Below, piece by piece: positions 1 through 8,526 of a DNA stretch of 21,325 nt. Numbering within the stretch: position 1 is the first letter of the stretch; each line of letters starts with the position of its first letter. Below the pieces are notes generated by a model, which had not been told where the DNA came from, did no database searches, and was given only the letters and a program-made list of their open reading frames with translations. A program made the position numbers and the translations under genes. Source of the DNA: Bacilli bacterium (GTDB lineage Bacteria > Bacillota_I > Bacilli_A > Haloplasmatales > Haloplasmataceae); NCBI GenBank assembly GCA_012513195.1, contig JAAZCR010000087.1, positions 1-21,325 of the forward strand, given 5' to 3'.

Positions 1-278
1 GATTATATATTGATCATGAAAATGCCCGCTACTTAGCGGATAGGTTAGAAGAACTTCCAGGTTTTAAAGTCTATCGTGATCGTTTACAAATTAATATGGT
101 ATTTGTGACAATTGATGAAAAGATCAATTTTCCTAGTAACTTTTCAGAACTATTATTAAATAAAGGGATAAAAGTAGGCGGTTATCGCGGAAAAGAACTT
201 AGGTTTGTAACTCATAATGATATTAGTAAGAATGATATTGATTATTTGATTAACTGTTTGAAAGAAATCCTTAACTAA
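1..278 (+). CDS. L-threonine aldolase, C-terminal part (5' end outside window)
   Basis: The open frame runs into the window from its left edge (first full codon at position 3) and stops with TAA at 276-278, giving about 91 C-terminal residues. The segment HENARYLADRLEELPGF, then MVFVTID, GIKVGG and LRFVTHNDIS, matches the C-terminal small domain of low-specificity L-threonine aldolases (PLP fold type I, beta-eliminating lyase family), which cleave L-threonine or L-allo-threonine to glycine and acetaldehyde in the cytoplasm. The lysine that binds PLP lies upstream and is not visible. An ATG at 96 is internal and not the true start, because family-like sequence continues upstream of it in the same frame. 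The stop codon lies in the loop of the terminator hairpin. Confidence 0.8.
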   Translation, partial: LYIDHENARYLADRLEELPGFKVYRDRLQINMVFVTIDEKINFPSNFSELLLNKGIKVGGYRGKELRFVTHNDISKNDIDYLINCLKEILN

Positions 279-292
279 AGGATTTCTTTTTT
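262..292 (+). terminator. Intrinsic terminator of the threonine aldolase gene
   Basis: AAGAAATCCTT (262-272) pairs perfectly with AAGGATTTCTT (278-288) around a 5-nt loop and runs into a T tract to 292. The stop codon of the upstream gene overlaps the loop and 3' arm. Confidence 0.85.
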
Positions 293-312
293 CGTAATTA
301 TTACTAAACTTT

Positions 313-355
313 TCTAAGATCTAATATTTTATCTAAGATGTTTATATGGTAGAAT
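313..355 (+). promoter_or_regulatory. Candidate promoter and direct repeat ahead of the ABC transporter operon
   Basis: TAGAAT at 350-355 is preceded by TGG at 347-349, giving an extended -10 element; no good -35 is visible. Two exact direct repeats TCTAAGAT (313-320 and 332-339), 19 bp apart, lie just upstream where an activator could bind. The arrangement is suggestive, not proof of a promoter. Confidence 0.4.
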
Positions 356-383
356 TAAATTAATTAGAGAGGGGGAGTACCAT

Positions 384-2393
384 TTGGCGAATGAACATAG
401 TATCTTAACTATCAATGGTTTAAATAAATATTATGGTTCATTTCATGCTCTAAAAGATATCAACTTAACTATTGAAGAAGGAGAATTAGTCGCAATTCTA
501 GGCGAATCAGGTAGCGGAAAGTCCACTTTACTTAATGTCATAAGTGGATTAGATACATTTGAAACTGGCGAGATCATCATAAATGGTGTGTCAACAAACA
601 AGTTCACTCATAAAGAATGGGCTATTTACCGCAATCATTATGTTGGTTTTATTTTTCAAGAATATAATCTCATTGACCATTTAACAGTACTTGAAAATGT
701 AGAATTACCATTACTCCTGCAAGGAGAAAAGGCAAATATTGCGCGTGAAAAAGCTAAAGAAAAATGCCGCTTATTAGGTTTAAGTAACCATATGCATAAA
801 CTTCCTAATAAACTTTCAGGTGGGCAGCAACAAAGAGTAGCGATTGCTCGTGCCTTAGTTACTGAACCAAAGGTCATTTTAGCAGATGAACCAACAGGAA
901 ACCTCGATAGTGAGAATGCGAGAATCATCTTAGATATCTTAAAAGTCCTTGCCAAGAACCATATCGTAGTTTTAGTAACTCATGATGAAGAATATGCCCA
1001 AGAATACGCAACCCGCATCGTTATTTTAGAAGATGGACGGATTGTTTCTGATACGCAAAATAAAAAAACTCGTTATGAAGTAAGCCAACCACTAAACTTG
1101 AAACGACCAAACATGAAACCTAAGGTGTTATGGAAGTTTGCGAAGAATAATCTCAAAAAAAGGTTATTACGCACTATATTTACAAGCATCACAATGTCCT
1201 TAGGATTAATTGCGATCTTCTTAATTATTTTTTTATTGAATGGAATTCGTACAGAAATAACGAGTTTATTAAGTAAATATTTACCTAAAGACCAATATAT
1301 CGTTGAATCAATTATAAACACAGGTGAGTTAACAGATAGTGATGTAGAATTTATTTTAGGTCAAAATATTGTCGTTGATGCTTACTTTCCCTTTAGTTTA
1401 CAACCTATAAAAAGTAATAAAGATGATGATGAATTTAGTAAAGAAAGGTTTTATCTACAAACTTTACCCTTAGATAGAAGTAATTTTGCGTTAAATCATC
1501 TCTTATATGGTGATTTCCCGGAAAATAATAAACAAGTAATAATTAGTAGAGGACTTGCGGAAAGCCTTCTCAATCATACAATTAAAGAAAAGGAAATTAA
1601 TGAAGTACTAAAAAATATGCGTAAAGATCATTATTCTATCAACATTGAAAGAGTATCGGTTAGTCAAGAATTAAAAGAAGATTTTTTGGTTGTCGGCATT
1701 GTCAACCGTAATGATTATGCTGTTTACATGTTACACCCTAAGATGGAAGAACTACTAACTCATCTAACGGAAACAGATATTATCAGATTTTATTATTCAA
1801 ATAAAGTTGTTGATCGTAGTAAATTTCATGTGTTTTTAAATACGACTGATGAAGATAAAATCATTGCCATGCAAAAAAAACTGGCAGAAAGAGATTTAGT
1901 TCTCACTAATCCAACTAAGCAATTATATCAATCAATTGATAGTTTCTTTGACACCGTTTTAACAATCTTAGTATCAACAGCTGGTGTATCTTTGGTAATT
2001 TCCGGTATTCTCGTTGGCTTGATGATATACATATCCGTACTAGAACGATTTAAAGAGATTGGCATTTTAACTGCGATAGGCGCTCGGCGCGGTAATATTA
2101 GAAGTTTATTCATCTTTGAATCAGCTTTTATCGGTTTCTTAAGTGCTTTTATAGCGCTAGTTATCTCTGTATTACTCGCTATGCTTATCAATATTATCTT
2201 TGACTCCACTATTGGAAGTCTCTTTGTGTTATATAATATACCTCTATTTGAAGAAGCTAAAATTCTTAAAATTGATGGCTTAACGATTATTGTAGTATAT
2301 CTAATTGCGATTGGTTATGCGATTATCTGCGGTTTAATCCCCTCATATATGGCTTCTAGACTCCGAGCCATAGAGGCACTAAGGAGGGAATAA
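384..2393 (+). CDS. MacB-like ABC transporter, fused ATPase and FtsX-type permease (first subunit)
   Basis: 669 residues. The N-terminal half is an ABC ATPase: Walker [10 protein letters not shown] at 40-48, Q-loop Gln92, signature LSGGQQQR at 144-151, Walker B ending ADEP with Glu169, D-loop near 175, H-loop His200. Then comes a MacB/FtsX permease: one membrane helix near 265-290, an extracytoplasmic domain of about 240 residues, and three C-terminal helices beginning near 535, with the conserved cytoplasmic motif [16 protein letters not shown] from residue 554. The start is TTG at 384, because GAGGGGG (369-375) sits 8 nt upstream and the nearby ATG at 391 is out of frame. It probably pairs with the next gene, 4 nt downstream, as a heterodimer. 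Gram-positive relatives are linked to peptide or antibiotic export or sensing, but the substrate cannot be read here. It is also possible that each subunit homodimerises. Confidence 0.85.
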   Translation: MANEHSILTINGLNKYYGSFHALKDINLTIEEGELVAILGESGSGKSTLLNVISGLDTFETGEIIINGVSTNKFTHKEWAIYRNHYVGFIFQEYNLIDHLTVLENVELPLLLQGEKANIAREKAKEKCRLLGLSNHMHKLPNKLSGGQQQRVAIARALVTEPKVILADEPTGNLDSENARIILDILKVLAKNHIVVLVTHDEEYAQEYATRIVILEDGRIVSDTQNKKTRYEVSQPLNLKRPNMKPKVLWKFAKNNLKKRLLRTIFTSITMSLGLIAIFLIIFLLNGIRTEITSLLSKYLPKDQYIVESIINTGELTDSDVEFILGQNIVVDAYFPFSLQPIKSNKDDDEFSKERFYLQTLPLDRSNFALNHLLYGDFPENNKQVIISRGLAESLLNHTIKEKEINEVLKNMRKDHYSINIERVSVSQELKEDFLVVGIVNRNDYAVYMLHPKMEELLTHLTETDIIRFYYSNKVVDRSKFHVFLNTTDEDKIIAMQKKLAERDLVLTNPTKQLYQSIDSFFDTVLTILVSTAGVSLVISGILVGLMIYISVLERFKEIGILTAIGARRGNIRSLFIFESAFIGFLSAFIALVISVLLAMLINIIFDSTIGSLFVLYNIPLFEEAKILKIDGLTIIVVYLIAIGYAIICGLIPSYMASRLRAIEALRRE

Positions 2394-2397
2394 TGTA

Positions 2398-4578
2398 ATG
2401 ATTAAATTAGTAGGAATACATAAAATCTATGAAGATGGTAACACGGGTTTTCTTGCCCTTAAAGACATCAATTTAGATTTTAAAGATGACCATTTTGTCT
2501 GTATTTTAGGTAAATCTGGTTCTGGAAAAACAACTTTACTCAATATCATTGGTGGTCTCGATAAACCCTCTAGTGGTCATATGGTAATCGATGGGGAGTT
2601 AACCACTAAATTTACTACGACGCAATGGGATTATTTTCGTAATTATAAAATAGGCTTTATCTTCCAAAACTTTAGTTTAATTGAACATTTAACAGTACTA
2701 GATAATGTTAAACTCGCCATTAAACTTCAAGGCATCAAGGAACAAGAAGCAAAAGAACGCACTCTAGCGATGCTCGAGAAAGTCCATCTAAAGAAACACG
2801 CTTATAAATTGCCAAAACAATTATCAGGTGGAGAACGACAACGAGTGGCCATTGCCCGTGCTCTAATTAATAATCCTGAAGTAATCTTGGCAGATGAACC
2901 TACTGGTAATCTTGATAAAAAGAATGCGGAAGAAATCCTTAAAATCCTAAAAGAAATTAGCAAAGAAAAACTGGTAATTATGGTTACACATAATAAACGC
3001 ATTGCCTATAATTATGCTGACCGCATAATTGAGTTAAAAGATGGAGCGGTAATTAGTGATACCAAACCATATTTAAATGAAAAGGTGAGAATTACAAAAC
3101 CAAATATCAAATATACGAAATACCGCTTTATTGATAAAGTTAAACATGCCTTACAAAATATAAAGATAAAAAAATGGCGCTCTTTTCTTATCTCTTTAGG
3201 ACTAGCTATAGGAGTATCAAGTTTTATCTTAATTGATGGCATTTCTAATGGAATAAAAATTAACGTACAACGCTATTTACGTAATCAAATTAGTGGTGGG
3301 GATTTAACTTTAGTAGTATATCAAGCGGTTAATCCGACTGACATTATCGATATTATCAAAGATGAAGAAGAAGTAATTGGCGTACGCTTAAATCCTATTT
3401 ATACAGAAGTACAGCGAATCAATGAAGTAAATATCGAATCTCAACCAATTTGGTTATCTTACAAATCCATAGATAATAGTGACTTGAATACGCGTCTATT
3501 TGGAAAACCGTATGCTGATGGACGATTCCCTAGTAAAGATTACGAAATCATGGTATCATATGATTTTGCGAATTCTCTCTTTAATTTATCAAGTATAGAG
3601 GAAATTTGGAAAAGATTAAAAGACGCTAAGATTAGCGTCGTTACAGGATACTATTATAATATTTCAGATAAGTATTTAAATGAAAACTGTTCTCTATTTA
3701 ATTACTTTAATGAAAACATACCACCACAGGACTATGATGAATCGATATTGGGACCATATGAAGACCATATTATTAAGCAAAAAGAACTTTTTGGTGCTTT
3801 ACTGCTTATATCTGAAACTCAAATCTATCTATGTGAAAATTATGACACCTTACCTAAATTCTATTCCAACCGTGCAAAGTATAAAGAGTTTACTGTTGTT
3901 GGGATTAATGAAGTTAGTTTAATCGATGAATCCTTTATAACAGAAACTGCTTTCTTTGAAACTTACAATAGTTTTGTTTTAGATAGTTATGGTAGTTTCG
4001 AAATTTATTTAACCGAAAAAGGGCAAAACAACACATATCCGATTAAAACTAGTTTGTCAGAAAAACTGCAAGGATATGACTTTTTCATATATGATAACCC
4101 TTCGTCAGGTCTTACCATTAATTTTCTTGAGATATTCCTTGGTATGTCCCAGTTCATTATCAGCATGATTCTCATCGTTTCTGTTGTTACTGCAGGGCTA
4201 ATGTTACTGATGCTTCTAATGATTTCCGTCATTGAAAGAAGCAGGGAAATTGGCATTTTACGAGCATTAGGGGCAACGAGAAGCGACGTGATGAGTGTGT
4301 TTATCACCGAGAGTGGCGTGTTAGGATTTTTGGCTGGTATCTTAGGTATTATCCTGTCATTCATAATCAGCATCGTCGCTAATATCATCATTCGTTATAA
4401 ATATAAGGATGTCCTGATGCGTATTTTCTATCGTACTGATATCAACATAGTTATTATAAAACCATTGTCTTGTGTGATTGCGGTAATTATCTGCATATTC
4501 TTAACTATGATGTTTGGTTTATTCCCTGCCATTAAAGCTAGTAAAAAAACACCAATAAACGCGCTAAAAAGATTATAA
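2398..4578 (+). CDS. MacB-like ABC transporter, fused ATPase and FtsX-type permease (second subunit)
   Basis: 726 residues, same architecture as its upstream neighbour but clearly diverged. ATPase: Walker [10 protein letters not shown] at 38-46, signature LSGGERQR, Walker [12 protein letters not shown], and H-loop VTHN. A membrane helix near 262-284 ([15 protein letters not shown]) is followed by an extracytoplasmic region of roughly 300 residues, longer than in the first subunit, and three C-terminal helices flanking [16 protein letters not shown] from residue 613. The ribosome binding site AAGGAGGG (2381-2388) lies inside the end of the first gene and the gap is 4 nt, so translation is probably coupled. 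The unequal extracytoplasmic domains suggest an asymmetric complex. No periplasmic adaptor or histidine kinase gene is present in the window. Confidence 0.85.
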   Translation: MIKLVGIHKIYEDGNTGFLALKDINLDFKDDHFVCILGKSGSGKTTLLNIIGGLDKPSSGHMVIDGELTTKFTTTQWDYFRNYKIGFIFQNFSLIEHLTVLDNVKLAIKLQGIKEQEAKERTLAMLEKVHLKKHAYKLPKQLSGGERQRVAIARALINNPEVILADEPTGNLDKKNAEEILKILKEISKEKLVIMVTHNKRIAYNYADRIIELKDGAVISDTKPYLNEKVRITKPNIKYTKYRFIDKVKHALQNIKIKKWRSFLISLGLAIGVSSFILIDGISNGIKINVQRYLRNQISGGDLTLVVYQAVNPTDIIDIIKDEEEVIGVRLNPIYTEVQRINEVNIESQPIWLSYKSIDNSDLNTRLFGKPYADGRFPSKDYEIMVSYDFANSLFNLSSIEEIWKRLKDAKISVVTGYYYNISDKYLNENCSLFNYFNENIPPQDYDESILGPYEDHIIKQKELFGALLLISETQIYLCENYDTLPKFYSNRAKYKEFTVVGINEVSLIDESFITETAFFETYNSFVLDSYGSFEIYLTEKGQNNTYPIKTSLSEKLQGYDFFIYDNPSSGLTINFLEIFLGMSQFIISMILIVSVVTAGLMLLMLLMISVIERSREIGILRALGATRSDVMSVFITESGVLGFLAGILGIILSFIISIVANIIIRYKYKDVLMRIFYRTDINIVIIKPLSCVIAVIICIFLTMMFGLFPAIKASKKTPINALKRL

Positions 4579-4581
4579 AAG

Positions 4582-4612
4582 AAAAATCGTGGAAACTTCC
4601 CACGATTTTTTT
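4582..4612. terminator. Bidirectional terminator between convergent genes
   Basis: AAAAATCGTGG (4582-4592) pairs with CCACGATTTTT (4600-4610) around a 7-nt loop. A T run follows on the plus strand and an A-rich run precedes it, so it can end both the ABC operon and the minus-strand RDD gene, whose stop codon is at 4611-4613. Confidence 0.85.
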
Positions 4613-5267
4613 AATCTTTTTTCAAGATTTCAATATCATCGTCTTCATTTTTAAGTGAATCGACAACTTCTGGTGTTGGTAGCTCTTCATCTTCGAAAAT
4701 AGCCCAGTCCATGTATTGCCGCTCAAGCGCATTTACTTCAGTTACTTTAAGAATATCAAAATTACGAGGAACAACGTACGTATTCGCAATCATATCATGA
4801 AAAGCGCGTTCCTCTTCATTGCTTAAGATCATAATTAGAATAGTTAATTGAACAGCAAAATTCAAGAAAATCCCTATCAAAGTAGAAATCAAGACATAAT
4901 CTGTCTGAAAGGCAAGATATAATCCATAAGGTAGAACAGTGGTAAAAAACACTAGAATAAGACGAATATTCCTTAAAAGTAATTGTATAAAGGTGGGATT
5001 ATGATAATCTAAACCAACCACTTTAAGTCCAACCATTAATTTACCAAGTGTACTACCTTTAGTAAAATAGGGTATCAAGGTATGGCAAATAAAAAATGTT
5101 GTAGGTTGAATAATTATTACGTAGATCATCACACTGTTTTGTGATATTAAGTTTAGATTGTTACTAATTATGAGAGCAATAATGTAAAGAATAAAACTTA
5201 AAAAAGCAGTTAGAATATTATCAATAATTGCGGCTCCGATTCTTTTTCCTCTAACATTGGGATACAT
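4611..5267 (-). CDS. RDD-family membrane protein
   Basis: 218 residues. The N-terminal RGKRIGAAIID carries the Arg and Asp typical of the RDD family. It is followed by hydrophobic segments near 14-34, 42-65 and, after the loop motif KGSTLGKLMVGLKVV, near 100-155. ERAFHDMIANTYVV ends the family region. The last 45 or so residues are acidic and hydrophilic (DEELPTPEVVDSLKNEDDD). RDD proteins are small integral membrane proteins, mostly of unknown function; some have been linked to ion exchange and others to maturation of secreted proteins. The ATG at 5265-5267 follows an AGAAGGATAG ribosome binding site. It appears to be transcribed alone. Confidence 0.8.
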   Translation of the reverse strand: MYPNVRGKRIGAAIIDNILTAFLSFILYIIALIISNNLNLISQNSVMIYVIIIQPTTFFICHTLIPYFTKGSTLGKLMVGLKVVGLDYHNPTFIQLLLRNIRLILVFFTTVLPYGLYLAFQTDYVLISTLIGIFLNFAVQLTILIMILSNEEERAFHDMIANTYVVPRNFDILKVTEVNALERQYMDWAIFEDEELPTPEVVDSLKNEDDDIEILKKD

Positions 5268-5289
5268 ACCTATCCTTCTCTCACTAATA

Positions 5290-5307
5290 ATTATATACCT
5301 AATTATA
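5290..5307 (-). promoter_or_regulatory. Two stacked TATAAT elements upstream of the RDD gene
   Basis: Read on the minus strand there are TATAAT hexamers at 5307-5302 and 5295-5290, 35 and 23 nt ahead of the start codon. Matching -35 sequences are weak, so this is only a candidate promoter. Confidence 0.35.
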
Positions 5308-5388
5308 CAAGATAATAATCTATATTAGAAGTTTTAGAGATTCGAAAAGTAATAAATATTTAATATTTTTTTGGTATTATTGTCTATA

Positions 5389-5441
5389 TATAATGAAAAA
5401 TACCTATAAAGTAAACTCATGTAGTGTTTACTCTATAGGTA
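5389..5441 (-). repeat. Hairpin element A: terminator-like, one arm repeated at 21174-21202
   Basis: Positions 5401-5416 and 5426-5441 form a 16-bp stem with a 9-nt loop; the one imperfect pair is A-C on the plus strand but U-G on the minus strand, so it folds best as minus-strand RNA. On that strand it is followed by TTTTTCATTA, so it can terminate the DegV gene that ends at 5459. The 29 nt at 5389-5417 are exactly the reverse complement of 21174-21202. This is more identity than two independent terminators would show. Confidence 0.75.
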
Positions 5442-5458
5442 TAATATCATTTTTCAGA

Positions 5459-6307
5459 TTACTTTTTTGTAATGTAGAGAATACCAATCGTTCCTTTGCC
5501 ACAATGGCTAGAAATAGTACAGCCTGCCACCGTTTCATAAAGATTTTCTATTTCTAGATTTTTACGTAATTCCGCTTTTAAATATTCCGCTGCTTCAAAA
5601 TTCAAAGAATGAGTAACCATCACAAATTCAGGATCAAGGTTATCTTTGTCGCGATAAATTTTGTTAAGTAGTATTTCATATGCTTTTTTCTTACCAACGG
5701 GTTTTTCACCGACTTCCATGGCTCCATCTTTCATGTGAATGATTGGTTTAATCTTTAAGAGTGTACCGATGAAATTAGCGATACCCGAACATCTGCCACC
5801 TTTGTAAAGATACTCCATAGTATCAATCACAAAAGCAGTTTGCACCCGAGGGGCAATTACTCGTGCTTTGTCCGCTATTTCTTGAGCACTCAAACCCATT
5901 TTTGCCCATTGACTAGCTTTCATCGCCACAAGACCAACACCACTTGATAAGCTAAATGAATCAACAATATGAACTCTACCTTCTTCGAATTGTTGGCTAG
6001 CAAGGAATGATTGTTGGTAAGCACCTGATAATTTTGATGATACAGGTATATGGACAATTGAATAACCTTCATCGACATACTTCTTAAAGAATTCATAGTA
6101 GACTTCCGACGATGGCGTAGCTGTTTTGGGAATCATCCCTTTTTGCTCTACCAGTTCATATAATCTTTCTGTGGTTATATCAACTCGATCAAGATAAGTT
6201 TCTTCACCAAACATTACGTACAATGGAATCATTTTAATATTATACTTTTCTAATAATTCATCTGACAAATCACATGTACTGTCAGTGGTAATAATAACTT
6301 TATTCAC
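5459..6307 (-). CDS. DegV family (FakB-like) fatty-acid-binding protein 1
   Basis: 282 residues, the usual DegV length. DegV/FakB proteins bind a single fatty acid and present it to the kinase FakA for phosphorylation and entry into phospholipid synthesis. Visible family features are the N-terminal TTDSTCDL, TATPSS around Thr62, SSKLSGAY with Ser94 (Thr62 and Ser94 correspond to residues that hold the fatty-acid carboxylate in FakB), YKGGRCSG, and a C-terminal SSHCGKG with the conserved His. The start is GTG at 6305-6307, with GGAGGG 5 nt upstream on the minus strand. A second DegV paralogue lies at 9844-10719. No fakA gene is in the window. The exact fatty acid preferred cannot be deduced. 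Confidence 0.88.
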   Translation of the reverse strand: MNKVIITTDSTCDLSDELLEKYNIKMIPLYVMFGEETYLDRVDITTERLYELVEQKGMIPKTATPSSEVYYEFFKKYVDEGYSIVHIPVSSKLSGAYQQSFLASQQFEEGRVHIVDSFSLSSGVGLVAMKASQWAKMGLSAQEIADKARVIAPRVQTAFVIDTMEYLYKGGRCSGIANFIGTLLKIKPIIHMKDGAMEVGEKPVGKKKAYEILLNKIYRDKDNLDPEFVMVTHSLNFEAAEYLKAELRKNLEIENLYETVAGCTISSHCGKGTIGILYITKK

Positions 6308-6334
6308 TTTTACCCTCCAGTTGTAAAGTATTTG

Positions 6335-6371
6335 TTAAGTCTATTTTACTTAAAAATTGATTTAAAGTAAA
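6335..6371 (-). promoter_or_regulatory. Promoter and inverted repeat ahead of the first DegV gene
   Basis: On the minus strand, TTTACT (6371-6366) and TAAAAT (6348-6343) are 17 nt apart. A perfect inverted repeat TTAAGT-N7-ACTTAA (6335-6353) covers the -10 hexamer and could be an operator. The regulator is unknown. Confidence 0.5.
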
Positions 6372-6402
6372 TAAAATTGACAGATAAAAATTAGAAGTCG
6401 TA

Positions 6403-6431
6403 TTTCAAAATATGACATCTAGTAGTATAAT
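6403..6431 (+). promoter_or_regulatory. Candidate promoter of the GNAT-esterase-SGNH operon
   Basis: A consensus TATAAT lies at 6426-6431, 29 nt before the chosen start of the acetyltransferase. The hexamer 17 nt upstream (TTTCAA, 6403-6408) is poor. A consensus TTGACA at 6377-6382 has no well-placed -10. Confidence 0.45.
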
Positions 6432-6459
6432 TAATTTAAATAATGTTTGGGGTGAAAAT

Positions 6460-7041
6460 ATGTCAAAGTTACCGATATTATTCACAGAACGACTGATAAT
6501 TAGACCACTAAGTATAAATGATGCTCAAGATATGTATGATTATTCCTATCGAGACAATGTAGGTCCTCGCGCAGGATGGAAACCCCATCAATCTATCGCT
6601 GACTCAGAAGCTGTAATTCGCAGCATGATAAATCAAACGATGACTGATACCAATATCGGCATTTTTGCCTTAGAATACCGAGAAAACAAAAAAATGATTG
6701 GCACAATTGGTGTTCATCGCTATGATAAAACAAATCTATCAGCAGAAGTTGGTTATGTTCTCCATCCAGATTATTGGTGTAAGGGGTTAATGGTGGAAGC
6801 ACTCACTAAAGTTATTATGTGGTTGTTCGACCAAATGGGGCTTTATCGGATTGAGTGTAGTCATTTTGATTTTAATTATCAGTCTAAGCGCGTGATTGAA
6901 AAATGCGGATTTACTATTGAAGGTATTAGCCGAAAAAAGATTGTTTTATCAGATGGAAGTAGAGCAGATCTATACAATTATGCTATTCTTAGAGATGAGT
7001 ATCTAAATAAACAACTACCATGGCAAAAGAAGAAGGAGTAG
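6460..7041 (+). CDS. GNAT family N-acetyltransferase (RimJ/RimL-like)
   Basis: 193 residues from the ATG at 6460. That start is preferred to an in-frame ATG at 6412 because GGGGTG (6449-6454) is correctly spaced before it and the TATAAT promoter element lies between the two. TERLIIRPLSINDAQDMYDY opens the domain. IGTIGVHRYD, then AEVGYVLHPDYWCKGLMVEAL (acetyl-CoA pyrophosphate-binding loop with the family's P-x-x-W-x-x-G-x-x-x-E-A pattern), and the C-terminal KCGFTIEGISRKKI are typical of RimJ/RimL-type transferases that acetylate protein N-termini or small amines. The substrate is unknown. It begins an operon with the esterase, 6 nt downstream. Confidence 0.85.
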   Translation: MSKLPILFTERLIIRPLSINDAQDMYDYSYRDNVGPRAGWKPHQSIADSEAVIRSMINQTMTDTNIGIFALEYRENKKMIGTIGVHRYDKTNLSAEVGYVLHPDYWCKGLMVEALTKVIMWLFDQMGLYRIECSHFDFNYQSKRVIEKCGFTIEGISRKKIVLSDGSRADLYNYAILRDEYLNKQLPWQKKKE

Positions 7042-7047
7042 AGAATT

Positions 7048-7836
7048 ATGATTAATCAAACTATACCATTAACTGATAATTACGAAGCTACCTTAACTAC
7101 TTATGTACTTGATCAAGTTCTTGATGAGACGAGAAAATTACCAGCGGTGGTGATTTTTCCTGGTGGTGGTTATGGCATGGTATCACCACGAGAAGGCGAA
7201 CCCATCGCTTGCGCTTTTATGAATGCATCTTACCATGCTTTTGTGGTTAAGTACCGCGTTAGTCCGCATGGATATCCCGCTCCTGTCCTTGATGGCTTAA
7301 AAGCATTAGAAATTATTGTAGAACATGCTGATGAATGGCATATTGATTTATCAAGGATCTTTTTCATAGGTAGTTCAGCAGGTGGTCATCTGGCAGCCTT
7401 GATGGCATTATATCACACTAATCCAACATTCTTATCCGATTTACCACAACCACTTATTAAACCTAAAGGATTAATTTTAAATTATCCTGTTATTACTTCA
7501 GGTGAATATGCCCACCAAGGATCTTTTCACAATCTCTTAGTTCATCATCCAGAATTAAGAGATAAGTTTTCTTTAGAAAAACATATCCACCCAGATTTTC
7601 CACCTACCTTTGTATGGCATACCGTAGAAGATGAACTGGTACCAATTGAAAATACCTTATTGCTCCTCAATGCATTAAGAAAAAATAATGTAATTTTTGA
7701 GGCCCATTTATATTCTTATGGGCCACATGGATTATCACTTGCGAATGAGTCCGTCTCCAATAGTAAAAGTTATATCGTCCCCCATGTACAAGGGTGGATT
7801 GATTTATGCATTGAATGGACAAAGGGGTTGAAATAG
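7048..7836 (+). CDS. Alpha/beta hydrolase, acetyl-esterase / xylan-esterase-like
   Basis: 262 residues. The oxyanion-hole motif is PGGGY (38-42), the nucleophile elbow is G-S-S-A-G with Ser110, the likely acid is Asp195 in VEDELVP, and the base is His227 in GPHGLS. This is the pattern of the dienelactone hydrolase/BD-FAE and acetyl-esterase groups of carbohydrate esterases. No signal peptide is visible, so it is probably cytoplasmic and may de-acetylate imported oligosaccharides or small esters. It lies between an acetyltransferase and an SGNH esterase, with which it forms an operon; the SGNH gene begins at the base after this gene's stop codon. Confidence 0.85.
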   Translation: MINQTIPLTDNYEATLTTYVLDQVLDETRKLPAVVIFPGGGYGMVSPREGEPIACAFMNASYHAFVVKYRVSPHGYPAPVLDGLKALEIIVEHADEWHIDLSRIFFIGSSAGGHLAALMALYHTNPTFLSDLPQPLIKPKGLILNYPVITSGEYAHQGSFHNLLVHHPELRDKFSLEKHIHPDFPPTFVWHTVEDELVPIENTLLLLNALRKNNVIFEAHLYSYGPHGLSLANESVSNSKSYIVPHVQGWIDLCIEWTKGLK

Positions 7837-8484
7837 ATGATTCTCGAAAAGAATAGTAAACTAATAATGATTGGCGACTCAATTACTGATACAGGTAGAG
7901 TACGACCAGTTGGTGAAGGTAGGAATGCCTTAGGTAATGGTTATGTCAATCTAGTAAATGCTTTTTTATATGCTTTTTATCCCGAATTAAACATTCGCGT
8001 TATCAATATGGGGATTTCTGGAAATACTAGCCGTGATTTGCGGGAACGTTGGCAAAATGATGTGTTGGATTTACAACCCGATTACGTTTCTGTGATGATT
8101 GGTGTAAATGATGTTTGGCGTCAATTTGATTTACCACAAATACCTGAATACCATGTATATGTCAATGAGTACCGTGATAATTTAGAATATATTATTAAAC
8201 AAACTAAAGATAAAGTTAAACAAATGATTATCATAGCGCCGTTCTTTATTGAAATAAATCATGAAGACCGCATGCGTGCACTTTTGCTGGAGTATCAACA
8301 GATATGCAAAGAGTTAGCGGGAAAATATGACTTAATTTTTGTCGATTGTCAACAAGAATTTGACCATGTTCTTAATTACCATCATTCTTGTTTCTTAGCT
8401 TGGGATAGAGTTCACCCAGATACTACAGGACATCTATTAATCGCCAAAGCTTTTCTCAATGCTATAGGTTTTTCTTGGAAGTAA
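7837..8484 (+). CDS. SGNH/GDSL-family hydrolase
   Basis: 215 residues. The four SGNH blocks can be read: MIGDSITD with nucleophile Ser15, MGISGNTSRD (block II Gly), IGVNDVW (block III Asn), and DRVHPD with catalytic Asp190 and His193. These are serine esterases acting on acyl groups of sugars, lipids or small esters. No signal peptide is present. The ATG directly follows the stop of the esterase gene, with a GGGG-type ribosome binding site inside it. Two unrelated esterases in one transcript suggest sequential removal of ester groups from one substrate, but no sugar transporter or glycosidase is adjacent to confirm this. Confidence 0.88.
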   Translation: MILEKNSKLIMIGDSITDTGRVRPVGEGRNALGNGYVNLVNAFLYAFYPELNIRVINMGISGNTSRDLRERWQNDVLDLQPDYVSVMIGVNDVWRQFDLPQIPEYHVYVNEYRDNLEYIIKQTKDKVKQMIIIAPFFIEINHEDRMRALLLEYQQICKELAGKYDLIFVDCQQEFDHVLNYHHSCFLAWDRVHPDTTGHLLIAKAFLNAIGFSWK

Positions 8485-8526
8485 AAAACTCCTCCGCCAT
8501 GATTTTTATCATGGCGAGGAGTTTTT
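8483..8526. terminator. Strong bidirectional terminator
   Basis: A long stem (AAAAAACTCCTC, one bulged C, GCCATGAT, pairing with ATCATGGC and GAGGAGTTTTT) closes a short T-rich loop. T runs leave on both strands, ending both the esterase operon and the convergent DUF438 gene. Confidence 0.88.

Noticed and set aside
656..955. Minus-strand open frames opposite the ABC transporters and other long genes
   Set aside because: They mirror conserved ATPase motifs on the other strand, lack ribosome binding sites and have unprotein-like composition.
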